The notes: generated by a model not told the origin, from the sequence alone. A stretch of 64,000 nucleotides of DNA from CS4-C045 sp963844115 (GCA_963844115.1 CAWJNN010000006.1:1-64000), one strand, 5' to 3'. Shown: positions 1 through 8,456, counted from the first letter of the stretch. Translations and numbers: made by a program.

Positions 1-1
1 C

Positions 2-37
2 AAGCTGCAGCAACTGCACGCTGCACTCGTGTCGTAG
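2..37 (+). CDS. Possible 3' end of the gene before atpA (atpH?)
   Basis: Eleven codons (KLQQLHAALVS) end in a TAG 77 bases before the atpA start. In atp operons the gene in front of atpA is normally atpH (delta subunit), whose C-terminus is helical and of similar character. The fragment is too short to identify by itself; the call rests on position and is an inference. Confidence 0.25.
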   Translation, partial: KLQQLHAALVS

Positions 38-114
38 ACACCACGCTCGGCAGGCCAGCTTAGACAGACCCTTACCCCTCGCGCAAGCTGAGAGAAACAC
101 TTTTAGGAGTTAGT

Positions 115-845
115 ATGCAACTCAACCCATCTGAAATCAGCGAGTTGATCAAGAGCCGGATCCAAGGTCTTGACGGCGGCGCTGAAGTGCGTAATCAAGG
201 CACGGTTATTTCCGTCGCCGACGGTATCTGCCGCATCCACGGTTTGTCGGACGTGATGCAAGGCGAGATGCTGGAATTCCCAGGCAACACGTTTGGCCTG
301 GCAATGAATCTGGAACGCGACTCCGTCGGTTCCGTGATTCTGGGTGCCTACGGGCGCATCTCCGAAGGCGACACGGTGAAATGCACCGGCCGCATTTTGG
401 AAGTGCCAGTCGGTCCTGAGCTGCTCGGCCGCGTTGTCAACGCGCTGGGTCAGCCAATCGACGGCAAAGGCGCCATCGACACGAAACTGACGGCCGCGAT
501 TGAAAAAATCGCTCCGGGCGTGATCGCCCGTGAGTCCGTTTCGCAACGAATGCAAACCGGCTTGAAGTCGATCGATGCGATGGTTCCAGTTGGCCGCGGC
601 CAGCGCGAACTGATCATCGGTGACCTGTCAAACCGGTAAGTCGGCTGTAGCGATTGATGCGATCATCAATCAAAAAGGCCAGGGCATGAAATGTATCTAC
701 GTCGCGATTGGCCAAAAAGCCTCGTCGATCAAGAACATCGTGCGCTCGCTGGAACAGCACGGCGCGATGGAATACACCATCGTTGTCGCCGCTTCCGCTT
801 CGGAATCGGCCGCCATGCAATATATTTCGCCGTACTCCGGTTGCG
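115..845 (+). pseudogene. atpA: ATP synthase F1 subunit alpha, N-terminal half, frameshifted and truncated
   Basis: AtpA forms the non-catalytic nucleotide-binding subunits of the F1 head. The start codon at 115 follows an AGGAG box at about 106-110. The N-terminal beta-barrel and the segment VVNALGQPIDGKG are clear. In the P-loop the sequence reads GDL-S then QTGKSAVAIDAI: one extra T near 618 shifts the frame inside what should be GDRQTGKS. The second frame continues with MKCIYVAIGQKASS and ends in the QYISPYSGCA motif. After about 845 all AtpA homology stops, although the family normally runs to about 500 residues; only about 243 codons remain. The following bases belong to an unrelated nitroreductase. 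The frameshift looks like a base error. The truncation is either a real recombination or a chimeric assembly; an essential gene would not normally be lost. Confidence 0.9.
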
Positions 846-1757
846 CAGCCGTGGAGGTTCCGGCTGGGTGCGGACATGATCGATATCCTTCCGGACTTCT
901 CCCGGCGAACACCGATTGTCGATCCCGACGATCATCACCTGTACGTCACACTTGGCTGCGGCACAGAATATTGTCATCGCCGCGAACGCGAGCAGCCGGC
1001 CAGCGGATGTATCCCTGACGACAGACGGAGGTGAAGGGACTACGATACACGTGGACTTGGGCAGGGGATCAGGCATGGGGCATGCAACCGATGCGGACCT
1101 CTGCGGCGCGATTCCGGTCCGGCAGTCGACCAAGTCAGAGTATGACGGTCAAGCACTGTCAGGATCCGAGCTGCGCCAGCTCGAAAAGGCTGCCGCAATG
1201 CCGGGCGTGGATGTCCTTGTCGTTACGGAACGCCCCAGGTTGGAGCAGGCGATCGAGTTCATACAGAGGGGCAACAGCGCCCAGATGGACAGCCCCGCCT
1301 TCGTCCGCGAGCTGAAGGAGTGGATCCGCTACAACCCCTCCGCGGCGCTGAAGGCCCGCGACGGGATGCTGGGGAAGTGCTCGGGCAGTCCGAGTGTGCC
1401 GAACTGGCTTGGCCCAACGATCTTCGATCTCGTTTTCAAGAAGCACGCGGAGAACAAGAAGTACGCGAGACAACTTCGGTCCTCAGCCGGTCTGGCAGTG
1501 TTCGTCGCCGAAAGAAGGGCCCAGAAGGCTGGATACAGGTCGGTCGGAGTTTTGAGCGATTTGCTCTGCAGGCAACCGTTCTCGGTATCCGGCATGCCCA
1601 TCTGAACATGCCGATCGAAGTGGCCGAGGTCCGGCCTGCTTTTGCCGACTGGCTAAGTATTCCAGGACGTCGTCCTGATCTCGTGATCCGTTTCGGCAAG
1701 GCACCGCTCACGCCCATGTCCATACGCCGGGCCTTGGACGCGGTAATCGTTCCTTGA
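846..1757 (+). pseudogene. Acg-type FMN nitroreductase, 5'-truncated, two frameshifts
   Basis: Three frames join into one protein: QPWRFRLGADMIDILPDF and TPIVDPDDHHLYVTLGC; then AQNIVIAANAS through to AQMDSPAFVRELKEWI and NPSAALKARDGM; then GWIQVGRSFERFALQAT and RRPDLVIRFGKAPLTPMS. These are the conserved blocks of the Acg family of FMN-binding nitroreductase-like proteins (related to Rv2032), which bind flavin in the cytoplasm; their substrate is generally unknown. The frame changes at about 954 (roughly two bases missing) and at about 1515, where GAAAGAAG probably lost one A from a run. The N-terminal part before the conserved SGHNTQPWR motif is missing; its place is taken by atpA sequence. 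The gene ends at a normal TGA just before an attC-like site. Confidence 0.8.
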
Positions 1758-1806
1758 GGAATATGCTGGCAGCAAGGGCCTCGAATCTCGAAGCCCGACA
1801 GCTGCG

Positions 1807-1867
1807 GCCCAACAACCGGTTGCAGCGGACGGCGCGTGCGCGCCGCCGCTGAACCGGAGCGTTCGGC
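1807..1867 (+). repeat. attC-like integron recombination site 1
   Basis: GCCCAAC at 1807-1813 fits the attC consensus RYYYAAC. The partner at 1861-1867 is GTTCGGC, one base off GTTRRRY. Between them CAGCGGACGGCGCG pairs with CGCGCCGCCGCTG, leaving a single unpaired A on one side; such an extrahelical base is typical of folded attC sites. Size (61 bp) and position between two gene ends also fit. No integrase gene lies in the window. Confidence 0.65.
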
Positions 1868-1879
1868 CACAAGTGAATC

Positions 1880-2250
1880 ATGATTCCTGACAAGAAGAAG
1901 CCGGCAGACATTACTGAGTACATTGCCTCGTTCGCCAGACGTTCAGGGCGTCCTTGAGCAAGTTCGCAACAATCAAAGCGGCGGCTCCCAGTGCTGAAGA
2001 AGTAATCAGCTATCAAATGCCAGCATTTCGAGGCAATACGATACTCGTCTACTTCGCAGCTTGGAAGAAGCACATTGGACTCTACCCACCAGTCTCAGGC
2101 AATGTTAAGCTCGAACAGGACTGCAGTGCGTATGCTGGCCCAAAGGGGAACTTGCAGTTCCCATTGGACAAACCGATTCCGTACGACCTGATTGCGCGAA
2201 TTGTCAAACATCGTGTGAAGCAGGATGCCACTCGAGAGCGAAAGCAATAA
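1880..2250 (+). pseudogene. DUF1801 / YdhG-like protein, frameshifted (cassette gene)
   Basis: DUF1801 proteins are small soluble proteins distantly related to frataxin-like iron chaperones; their function is not settled. Starting at ATG 1880 the codons read MIPDKKKPADITEYIASF; the frame then slips to PDVQGVLEQVR and again to TIKAAAPSAEEVISYQMPAF, continuing to WKKHIGLYPPVSG and LDKPIPYDLIARIVKHRVKQ. With both slips repaired the product is about 122 residues, usual for the family. The gene starts 13 bp after attC-like site 1 and ends about 33 bp before site 2, which is the structure of a single-gene cassette. The two slips sit about 35 bases apart near 1937 and 1970 and are probably base errors. 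Confidence 0.7.
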
Positions 2251-2283
2251 TCGGGAACTCCAACTGTAACCGAGAACGCAATG

Positions 2284-2374
2284 GCCGAACCATGCCATGC
2301 ACCGGAGTGGCGGTGGCGAGCGTTTCGTGAAATCAAAGTCAACTTCCGCCACCCGGTGATGGCGGTCGTTCGCC
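2284..2374 (+). repeat. attC-like integron recombination site 2
   Basis: Long imperfect inverted repeat: GCCATGCACCGGAGTGGCGG (2294-2313) faces CCGCCACCCGGTGATGGC, with single-base bulges on one strand only. The ends GCCGAAC (2284) and GTTCGCC (2368-2374) also pair. This is the layout of a larger attC site and closes the DUF1801 cassette. The end boxes deviate by one or two bases from the strict consensus. Confidence 0.6.
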
Positions 2375-2409
2375 ACCAAAGAGACATACCCCACATCTGA
2401 AAGGACTCA

Positions 2410-2505
2410 ATGCCTTACGAATCTGTTGACCAACTGCAAAAGGTTCTAACCGAGAGGAAACAAAAGGGTCGAGGAAACAAAAGGGTCCGAACTATTTATG
2501 GATAG
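2410..2505 (+). pseudogene. Remnant of a cassette gene (MPYESVDQLQ...)
   Basis: An ATG 36 bp after attC-like site 2 opens MPYESVDQLQKVLTE. After that the codons run into a repeated AG-rich segment and stop at 2503. The first fifteen residues look like the start of a normal soluble protein, so I read this as the 5' end of a cassette gene cut by insertion of the repeat that follows. The full-length family was not recognised with certainty. Confidence 0.4.
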
Positions 2506-2519
2506 TTCTGACCCCTTTG
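2454..2519 (+). repeat. 17-bp direct duplication followed by a palindrome
   Basis: GAGGAAACAAAAGGGTC occurs twice in tandem (2454-2470, 2471-2487). The second copy runs into an inverted repeat in which AGGGTCCGAACTAT pairs with ATAGTTCTGACCCCT around the loop TTATGG. A GGGTC..AACTAT/ATAGTT..GACCC palindrome of this kind resembles a mobile REP-like sequence. No transposase is next to it. Confidence 0.55.
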
Positions 2520-2607
2520 GAAAAGGATTCCCGCTTTTCCCAGTCGGCGCAACAGTTCAATTCGATGTTGCGATAAAAAAAAACTACAGAGTCGCTAGGA
2601 GTACCTG

Positions 2608-3516
2608 GTGGTTGAGAATATCGAATGGCCGAGGAAGGCGCGGGAGTTGCACAACCACCACTTCGACTCAACGAATTGGAATGATCTGAACTTTCGCGAC
2701 GACGACATTGTCGTAGCAACCTATGCCAAGGCCGGCACAACGTGGATGCAGCAGATCATTGCACAGCTGCTATTCGACGGCGATCCCGATCTTGAGGTCG
2801 CTGAAATGTCTCCTTGGATCGACCTGCGTGTACCGCCCAAAGAAGTGAAGCTGCCGGCCGTCGAAGCGCAGACTCACAGGCGATTCATGAAGACGCACCT
2901 CCCCGTCGACGCGTTGCGATTTTCACCGATGGCGAAGTACATTTATATAGGCCGTGATGGTCGCGACGTGGTGTGGAGCATGTATAACCACCACGCCAAT
3001 GCCAACCAGACATGGTATGACGCATTGAACGAGACGCCGGGCCGCGTGGGTCCACCCATTGAACCGCCTCCGGAGGATATCAGGCAGTATTGGCGGACCT
3101 GGTTTGAGGGCGATGGCCATCCGTTCTGGCCATTTTGGGAGAACGTCCGAAGCTGGTGGCAGATCCGCCACCTTCCCAACGTACTGCTAGTACACTTTTC
3201 CAATCTCAAGCGGGACATGCCTGGCGAGATTCGTCGCATTGCAGAGTTTCTGGAAATCTCGATCAATGAGTCGAGTTGGGATGCGATCCTCGAACACTGT
3301 TCGTTTGCATGGATGAAGAAGCACGCAACGAAGAGCGTCCCTTTGGGCGGAGCGTTCTGGGATGCAGGGGCCGAGGTATTCATCAACAAGGGCGTCAACG
3401 GACGATGGGCGGACAGTTTGACCGCGGACGAGTCTGCAGCGTACGAACAACGGGCCATAGCCGAACTCGGTGCCGAGTGCGCCCGCTGGCTAGCAATCGG
3501 CAACCGTTGCGACTAG
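2608..3516 (+). CDS. Sulfotransferase family protein
   Basis: Predicted PAPS-dependent sulfotransferase that would move a sulfo group onto an unknown acceptor. The 5'-phosphosulfate loop reads TYAKAGTTWMQQ (about residues 38-49), the 3'-phosphate site is YIGRDGRDVVWSMYNHH (about 113-129), and KGVNGRWAD near the C-terminus matches the closing (R/K)KGxxGdW motif. Length (302 residues) is normal and there is no signal peptide, so a cytosolic enzyme. The start is a GTG at 2608 preceded by TAGGAG with good spacing. Neighbours are attC-like sites and a gene remnant, so it may be a mobile accessory gene. The acceptor (small alcohol, phenol or sugar) cannot be read from the sequence. Confidence 0.85.
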   Translation: MVENIEWPRKARELHNHHFDSTNWNDLNFRDDDIVVATYAKAGTTWMQQIIAQLLFDGDPDLEVAEMSPWIDLRVPPKEVKLPAVEAQTHRRFMKTHLPVDALRFSPMAKYIYIGRDGRDVVWSMYNHHANANQTWYDALNETPGRVGPPIEPPPEDIRQYWRTWFEGDGHPFWPFWENVRSWWQIRHLPNVLLVHFSNLKRDMPGEIRRIAEFLEISINESSWDAILEHCSFAWMKKHATKSVPLGGAFWDAGAEVFINKGVNGRWADSLTADESAAYEQRAIAELGAECARWLAIGNRCD

Positions 3517-3538
3517 CTGATCCAACCGAAGTGCATTA

Positions 3539-3635
3539 GGCCGCCGAATAATACGGTGAACGCGGAGCCGCCCACAGCGAGTTGTTTTGAAGTGGACGAT
3601 CCATCGCGGCGGCCCGGTTATCGCCGGCGTTGAGA
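3539..3635 (+). repeat. attC-like site 3 (weaker)
   Basis: Between two genes, GGTGAACGCGGAGCCGCC faces GGCGGCCCGGTTATCGCC in inverted orientation (about 12 of 18 positions pair), followed by GGCGTTGAG just before the next start codon. The arrangement matches sites 1 and 2, but the end boxes do not fit the strict attC consensus. Confidence 0.4.
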
Positions 3636-3647
3636 CGTCACGTCAAC

Positions 3648-4331
3648 ATGAAACACAAGACCGACAAGTACGCCGAATTCGCCGACCATCCGCGCTATGG
3701 TCGTCGGCCGAACGTTACTGGGTTGGATCCCGACCCCACGCACAGCGACGTGCAGTTGCATTGGAACACAACGACACACCACGAGATCGTAGCGCAGTTC
3801 GAAGCCGTTCTTGGAAGTGAATGGCCGTACGGCGATTTCAGTGCTTACTCCCGTGGCACGAGGATCCCAAACACTGCAATCATTGCGGACACCACGCGAC
3901 AGTCCCGCGCCACTGTGCCCGTCACTCATTACTTCGATCTCGAACGAAAATGTTGCGACTGCAGTCGTCCGTTCATCTTTTTCGCGCAAGAACAGAAACA
4001 CTGGTACGAAGAATTGGGTTTTGGCTTGGAATCTGATTGCGTGCGGTGCGCGGAATGTCGAAAAACGCAACAGGGGATCGCTCGCCGGCGCGAGCTATAC
4101 GAAACGCTGTTCCACGTCGAGACTCGAACAGAAGAGCAGACACTCCAAATGGCGGATGCCTGTCTTTCACTAATCGAATCTGACACGTTCACGGCCCGGC
4201 AGACTGAACGCGTCCGGATGTTACTGAACTCGATTTCTGATGACTCAGATATTCGAAAACGGCCTGGTTTCACTGATTTGGTCAAGCGGACGCTGGCGGC
4301 TGAACAGAAAGGTGTCAAACCAAACGGCTGA
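3648..4331 (+). CDS. Zinc-ribbon domain protein (zf-trcl type)
   Basis: Function unknown. Residues about 95-145 hold CCDCSRPFIFFAQEQKHWYE and a second pair CVRCAECRKTQQ: the two cysteine pairs of the probable zinc-ribbon family PF13451. That domain often has an aromatic HWYEELGF segment between the pairs, also present here. The N-terminal part (HPRYGRRPNVTGLDPDP) and the helical C-terminus were not recognised. I chose ATG 3648; an in-frame TTG at 3630 lies inside attC-like site 3. The start 13 bp after that site suggests a cassette gene. No signal peptide or membrane segment is visible. Confidence 0.7.
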   Translation: MKHKTDKYAEFADHPRYGRRPNVTGLDPDPTHSDVQLHWNTTTHHEIVAQFEAVLGSEWPYGDFSAYSRGTRIPNTAIIADTTRQSRATVPVTHYFDLERKCCDCSRPFIFFAQEQKHWYEELGFGLESDCVRCAECRKTQQGIARRRELYETLFHVETRTEEQTLQMADACLSLIESDTFTARQTERVRMLLNSISDDSDIRKRPGFTDLVKRTLAAEQKGVKPNG

Positions 4332-4364
4332 ACCTGAACGGCGGATCAGGTGGGGATCTAAATC

Positions 4365-4581
4365 ATGGATTTCTGGCCGCCGCCAGGGTTACCGGCCCAA
4401 TATTTCCGCGCACGACTTAATCCGCCCGATCGCAACTCTTCTTTTTGTGAAGGGCGTTTGTGCCATCATCGACGGTTTCGCGCATCCAACCAGCTATTTG
4501 ATAGGATTCATCGGTGGTATCATTCTGATCGTGCACACCTGGTGGCGACGGCGAATGCTCGTTGGCAAGGTCCGAGGGTAG
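4365..4581 (+). CDS. Small membrane protein, probably frameshifted
   Basis: From ATG 4365 the codons give MDFWPPPGLPAQYFRAR and then lose sense; the adjacent frame from about 4415 gives LIRPIATLLFVKG, PTSYLIGFIGGIILIVHTWW and a basic end RRRMLVGKVRG. Joined, this is a protein of about 72 residues with two membrane helices and a positive tail that would face the cytoplasm. No family was recognised, and the joining point near 4410 is inferred. It follows the zinc-ribbon gene by 33 bp and could be its partner or another cassette. Confidence 0.35.
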
Positions 4582-4710
4582 ACACAGTTCAGTGTCACGA
4601 GATCACCGCCTTCTCGCGGTGCCGTCGCAGTGTAGCGAGTAAACAAACGGATGGACCGGATTCGGAATAATCATGCTGTGCGTCATAAATAATTTAGGCG
4701 GACATCTCCA

Positions 4711-5364
4711 GTGAGTCGTGAGATCACTGATCGGGTCTGTCCGTTATGCCGGACATCGGAAGGGATGCCTTTCTATCAGGACCGCCGCGAGTATTTTCGT
4801 TGCCCGGTTTGTTACCTGGTCTTTGTGCTGCCGCACCAGTTCTTGACTCGGAAAGAGGAGAACTCGGCCTACGACCATCACGAAAATTCAACGGATGATC
4901 CGCGTTATCGTCGTTTTTTGAGCCGCCTTTTCGTTCCGGTGTCACAGCGTTTGGCCCCGGAAAGTCGCGGTCTCGATTTCGGGTCGGGGCCGGGACCGAC
5001 ACTCTCGGTGATGTTCGAAGAAGCTGGACATTCCATGGAGATTTACGACCCGTTCTACTCACCAGATAGCAAGCCGCTGCATCAGCAGTACGGCTTTATT
5101 ACCGCGTCCGAAGTGGTAGAGCATTTGCATCATCCGCGACGCGAATTGGACAGGCTTTGGTCTTGTCTGAAACCGAACGGATCGCTGGGCATCATGACGA
5201 AACGCGTGATCGACGAGGAATCGTTTTCAGGTTGGCACTACAAAAACGATCCAACGCATGTCTGCTTCTTTTCGATCGAAACGTTTCGATGGCTTGCGGA
5301 CAAGTGGCGTGCGACGTTGACGGTCCCCGAAAAGGATGTTGTCCTTTTTACGAAAGCTACGTAG
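4711..5364 (+). CDS. Class I SAM-dependent methyltransferase with N-terminal zinc ribbon
   Basis: Cytosolic methyltransferase, substrate unknown. The N-terminus carries a zinc ribbon (CPLC at about residue 10, CPVC at about 31). The SAM-binding motif I reads GLDFGSGPGPTLSVMF (about 88-103), and ITASEVVEHLHHPRRELDRL is the post-motif II region typical of Methyltransf_23 enzymes. The C-terminal DPTHVCFFSIETFRWLA is the usual end of that family. Start is GTG 4711. Such enzymes are common in cell-surface glycan clusters, which fits the glycosyltransferases that follow on the opposite strand, but the connection is inferred. Confidence 0.8.
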   Translation: MSREITDRVCPLCRTSEGMPFYQDRREYFRCPVCYLVFVLPHQFLTRKEENSAYDHHENSTDDPRYRRFLSRLFVPVSQRLAPESRGLDFGSGPGPTLSVMFEEAGHSMEIYDPFYSPDSKPLHQQYGFITASEVVEHLHHPRRELDRLWSCLKPNGSLGIMTKRVIDEESFSGWHYKNDPTHVCFFSIETFRWLADKWRATLTVPEKDVVLFTKAT

Positions 5365-5478
5365 TTCCAGGTCGCAGAGAAAACGGAGCAGGACAGGAGA
5401 GAAAACAGGGACATTCTACTCGGACAGGAGCGTACTTTGCTGCGCGTTGTTGAGGCGTCGTAAGACGCAGTGGTCGCG

Positions 5479-6144
5479 TCAACCAGATGCCGGTGCTGCC
5501 AGCCGACGCTTGCGCTCGAGGTGGGCTTTCATCACTGCCAGATAGTCTTTTTGCGAAGCCCGCTGTTGCAAGACGGTGTTCGCGCCGTGAATCCGTCGTC
5601 GTAACAAGACCGACGCAAGGTGGTGCCGCTTGAGACCGGCTGTCGTGGCGCGCGAGTACCAGTCCATGAACTCGCCAAGTCGCAATTCCGGGTTGAATTC
5701 ACCGACCTGGCGAAACGTCGCCGTGCGGATCAGCAAAGTGCCGGCCACGGGTCCGTCGTTTTGCGGAGGCAGACTCGCACCGCGAGGATCGTACTGGCTA
5801 TCAAAGTACTGTTGAACCAGACCTGTAATGAAAGCGGCTTCCGGGTCGCTGTTCGCAGCCTCGATTTGCCGCTCGAGCTTGTCGACCACCCACGTGTCGT
5901 CGGCGTCCAGAAACGCCAATAGTTCGCCACGACACTGTGCGACGCCAGTATTTCGCGCCGCGCTGATCCCGCCATTAGGCTGACGAAAACAGCGGACATC
6001 CGGGAAACTGCTGGCGACCTGAAACGAATTGTCCGTCGAGCCATCGTCAATCACGATGATCTCGATGTGTGGGTAGGTCTGCTGCTGGACGCTACGAATT
6101 GCTTCCGCGAGAAAACGCTCGGCGTTAAACACGGGAATGACCAC
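5479..6144 (-). CDS. Glycosyltransferase family 2
   Basis: GT-A fold inverting glycosyltransferase. Visible motifs: VIPVFNAERFLAEAIRSV at the N-terminus, IEIIVIDDGSTDNS (nucleotide-sugar binding), GGISAARNTGV, and the metal-binding LLAFLDADDTWV. At 221 residues it is a minimal single-domain GT2 without membrane anchor. The first codon given is GTG 6144; the open frame extends upstream as TSLVSVVIP but shows no ATG, so the true start may be slightly earlier or lost by a base error. It lies 70 bp behind a second GT2 on the same strand, at the end of the HprK/PqqD locus. Confidence 0.85.
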   Translation of the reverse strand: MVIPVFNAERFLAEAIRSVQQQTYPHIEIIVIDDGSTDNSFQVASSFPDVRCFRQPNGGISAARNTGVAQCRGELLAFLDADDTWVVDKLERQIEAANSDPEAAFITGLVQQYFDSQYDPRGASLPPQNDGPVAGTLLIRTATFRQVGEFNPELRLGEFMDWYSRATTAGLKRHHLASVLLRRRIHGANTVLQQRASQKDYLAVMKAHLERKRRLAAPASG

Positions 6145-6213
6145 GCTAACGAGACTCGTTCGCTTGGATTGAGTGCATGGCGTTGTGTACCGTTCCTTGG
6201 AAGGTCGGATTGT

Positions 6214-6904
6214 TTAAGCTGCCCGCTGCCGGTTGATCGAGCGTCTTACCATCGAGAGCATGTCAACTCGCTGGACTTCTGTATTGCCCGTCAGGCCCTC
6301 CGCGCCGTCGATAGACCAACACCTGGTCGGAGATCTGGATATCGACGACGCCCAGGTGCCGCGCTCGGGCGTACCAGTCGGTATCGTGGCAGATTTGCAG
6401 GTCGGAATCGTACAGACCGACGCGATCGAATGCCTCGCGCCGGTACAGTCCGGCACCAATCAAAAACCCCGGCCAGGCCTCGTCGAGCACCTTTTCTTGT
6501 TGACCGCTGTCGGAGTCGAACTGCACAACCCGCGACGTGCCCCATACGAATTGCGCATCTGGATTGAGCGTGAGCGGTCGTAGCAGTAGCCGGAGGTGAT
6601 CCGGCAGCCAGAGATCATCCGAATCCAGAAAGGCCAGCAGACTTCCGGTGGCCGCCTTGATGCCCGTGTTGCGAGCTTCCGATGCACCGCGATTCTGTTG
6701 ATAGATATAGGTCACATCCGGCCAGTCGGCTGCCATTCGTCTGGTCTCGTCCGTCGAGCCGTCATCGACCACGATGACTTCAAGCGGGTTATAGCCCTGT
6801 TGCCTGACGCTTGTCACGGCATCTGCAAGAAACCGCGAGGCGTTATACGTCGGAATCACGACGGAGATCAGTGGACACGAATTATGCTGCACGCCGGGCC
6901 TCAT
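6214..6904 (-). CDS. Glycosyltransferase family 2, 3' frameshift
   Basis: Second GT2 of the locus: LISVVIPTYNASRFLADAV, LEVIVVDDGSTDETRR, RGASEARNTGIKAA and LLAFLDSDDLWLPDHL are the classical motifs. The reading frame stops at 6263 after VLVYRRRGG. The neighbouring frame continues as EGLTGNTEVQRVDML and SMVRRSINRQRAA to a stop at 6214, the family's normal end, so a one-base slip near 6305 is likely. The start ATG 6904 lies inside the 3' end of the kinase gene (overlap about 23 bp), which shows translational coupling in one operon. Confidence 0.85.
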
Positions 6905-8052
6905 GGACTAGCAGGTCGTCAATCGCCACGGCAGCCGTATGCACCGGGCCCAACTCCAGACGATAGGACGGAAGTTGGCGAACAAGCCCCGCCAGGAATG
7001 ACAGCCCATGCTGTCTTCGGGCAGGCAGCTGAAACACGGTAGACGGTCCGAGTCCCAGCAGGATTTCGCTCTTGGACGCCGTGACCCAGGTCGACTCGTT
7101 TCGTTGTGTGATCGTTGGGCGCACGATGCCGCAGATCTTCAAGGCATGGCGCGAGCTGTGTGGGACAGGATCGCTGCAGGAAGAATACGGCCTTGGCATC
7201 CGGGCCGACCTGCTGGGAAACACGCTCTTGCCAGCGCGGAAAGTGTTGATGTAGTACATGCATGTGCAGCTTCGCGGAACTGTACAGGCAATGCGCGGTC
7301 GGATCAGGATCCGAGGTCAGCAAAACGTAGTCGTCGCTGACATACTCCATTCCAGCATCGATGCACGCCGCGGCGGTCGTCGACTTTCCGCTGCCTCCTC
7401 GACCGACCAGAAGGAGTCCCGAACCGCTGCGGCCAACGGCGGCCGCGTGGGCAATTTGCCCGCCAAAGCCGGCGGCCCACCAACTGAAGATCACAAGGAA
7501 CGGGGCCGCGATCTCCCAAAAGGGCAACTGGGCGACATCATCAACCCAATAGACCGCGCGTTGCGTGCGACAATCGAAGAGGCACAGAAAGGAATAGGCT
7601 GGCATGTGGTTGACCAGGATGTCACCGTTTTCAAGTCGCCAACTGTGCATCTGATCTTGGCTGACTGTCTCCACCTGCCAGGGTGGCAAGGGCGCTTGCA
7701 TGCCGGTGGAAGCACCGCCACAAACGAAGATCTCCAGCGGTGCAGGATGGTTTTCCAGCGGTGCAGGATGCTCTTCCCCGGTCGTGGCGTCGGGCGTCCG
7801 ATGGGCTAGTGGCCGGGCGAGGTGTTGCAGTGAGTTACCGGCAAAGCGAATTCGCACTGGCTTTCCTGCGATGCAGAAGTCGAGTCGCGATTCGCCGAGG
7901 TCTTGGGCGCATCGATCGTGGTATTCCAGCATCGACTCGAAGAAGTCAACCAGACCTTGATTACGAGCATTTGGCATTCGCAACTCGTTACCGGGTGCCA
8001 TTGGGTACGAATGAATTCGCTGTAGGTTCAGGCCGCGTGCCGTTGAGGCCAT
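6882..8052 (-). CDS. HprK-related kinase (HPr-rel-A system type), frameshifted
   Basis: Resembles the C-terminal P-loop kinase domain of HPr kinase/phosphorylase, as in the HprK-related kinase A family (TIGR04352). Walker A is GRGGSGKST at about residue 220, followed by MEYVSDDYVLLT, where HprK has its catalytic aspartates. Before it lie AAPFLVIFSWWAAGF and QIAHAAAVG, typical of the family. After DAKAVFFLQ the frame slips near 7145; the other frame gives KICGIVRPTITQRNES, SKSEILLGLGPSTVFQLP and a stop at 6882, the natural C-terminus. HprK itself phosphorylates a serine of HPr; here the substrate is unknown. PqqD-type partners in such loci suggest a peptide. The start overlaps the end of the PqqD-like gene by 25 bp. 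A 24-bp duplication puts HPAPLEN twice in tandem. Confidence 0.8.
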
Positions 8053-8456
8053 CCCCGTTCGTCGATTTCGTGAATCGGATCAAGCAGCAGTTGGTCGGCC
8101 ATATCATCAAACTTTTCAAACACAGGTGCTGTAAAGGATGACGAGCAAAGATCGACGTTGGCAGCGTGCGGCGGGCGAACCGCCGCCGGGGCGATCAGAT
8201 TTTCCTTCAGTAGCTGCTGAACAAAGTGGTTTACAGTTCGTTCGATCTCGGCATGATCACCGCCGTGCCGTTGCTCGATTCGCTCGATCACGTCGGCCAG
8301 CGAATGACCTGCAAACAGCAGGCTGCAGACATCGGCGGCCGTTTCACGAATGCTGTAATAGCACCCCGTGTCGAAGTGCACGAAAACGAACTCGCCATCC
8401 ATCAACTCGCCAACAACTTGCGGTTCGTTCAGCGCGAAATAGGTTGAATCGGTCAT
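8028..8456 (-). CDS. PqqD family protein (peptide-chaperone-like)
   Basis: PqqD proteins bind leader peptides of ribosomally made modified peptides and hand them to modifying enzymes. The core here is VGELMDGEFVFVHFDTGCYY, SIRETAADVCSLLFAGHSLA and VNHFVQQLLKENLI, the normal PqqD pattern in the first 90 residues. About 50 further residues (residues about 95-142) form an acidic, leucine-rich tail ending in MADQLLLDPIHEIDERGW, as seen in PqqD proteins encoded beside HprK-related kinases (TIGR04353 type). It is the first gene of the minus-strand operon and is divergent from the nucleotidyltransferase. No precursor peptide gene was found between them. Confidence 0.8.
   Translation of the reverse strand: MTDSTYFALNEPQVVGELMDGEFVFVHFDTGCYYSIRETAADVCSLLFAGHSLADVIERIEQRHGGDHAEIERTVNHFVQQLLKENLIAPAAVRPPHAANVDLCSSSFTAPVFEKFDDMADQLLLDPIHEIDERGWPQRHAA

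Noticed and set aside
103..555. Long minus-strand frame opposite atpA (150 codons)
   Set aside because: It is the mirror of a strongly conserved plus-strand gene and has no recognisable protein features.
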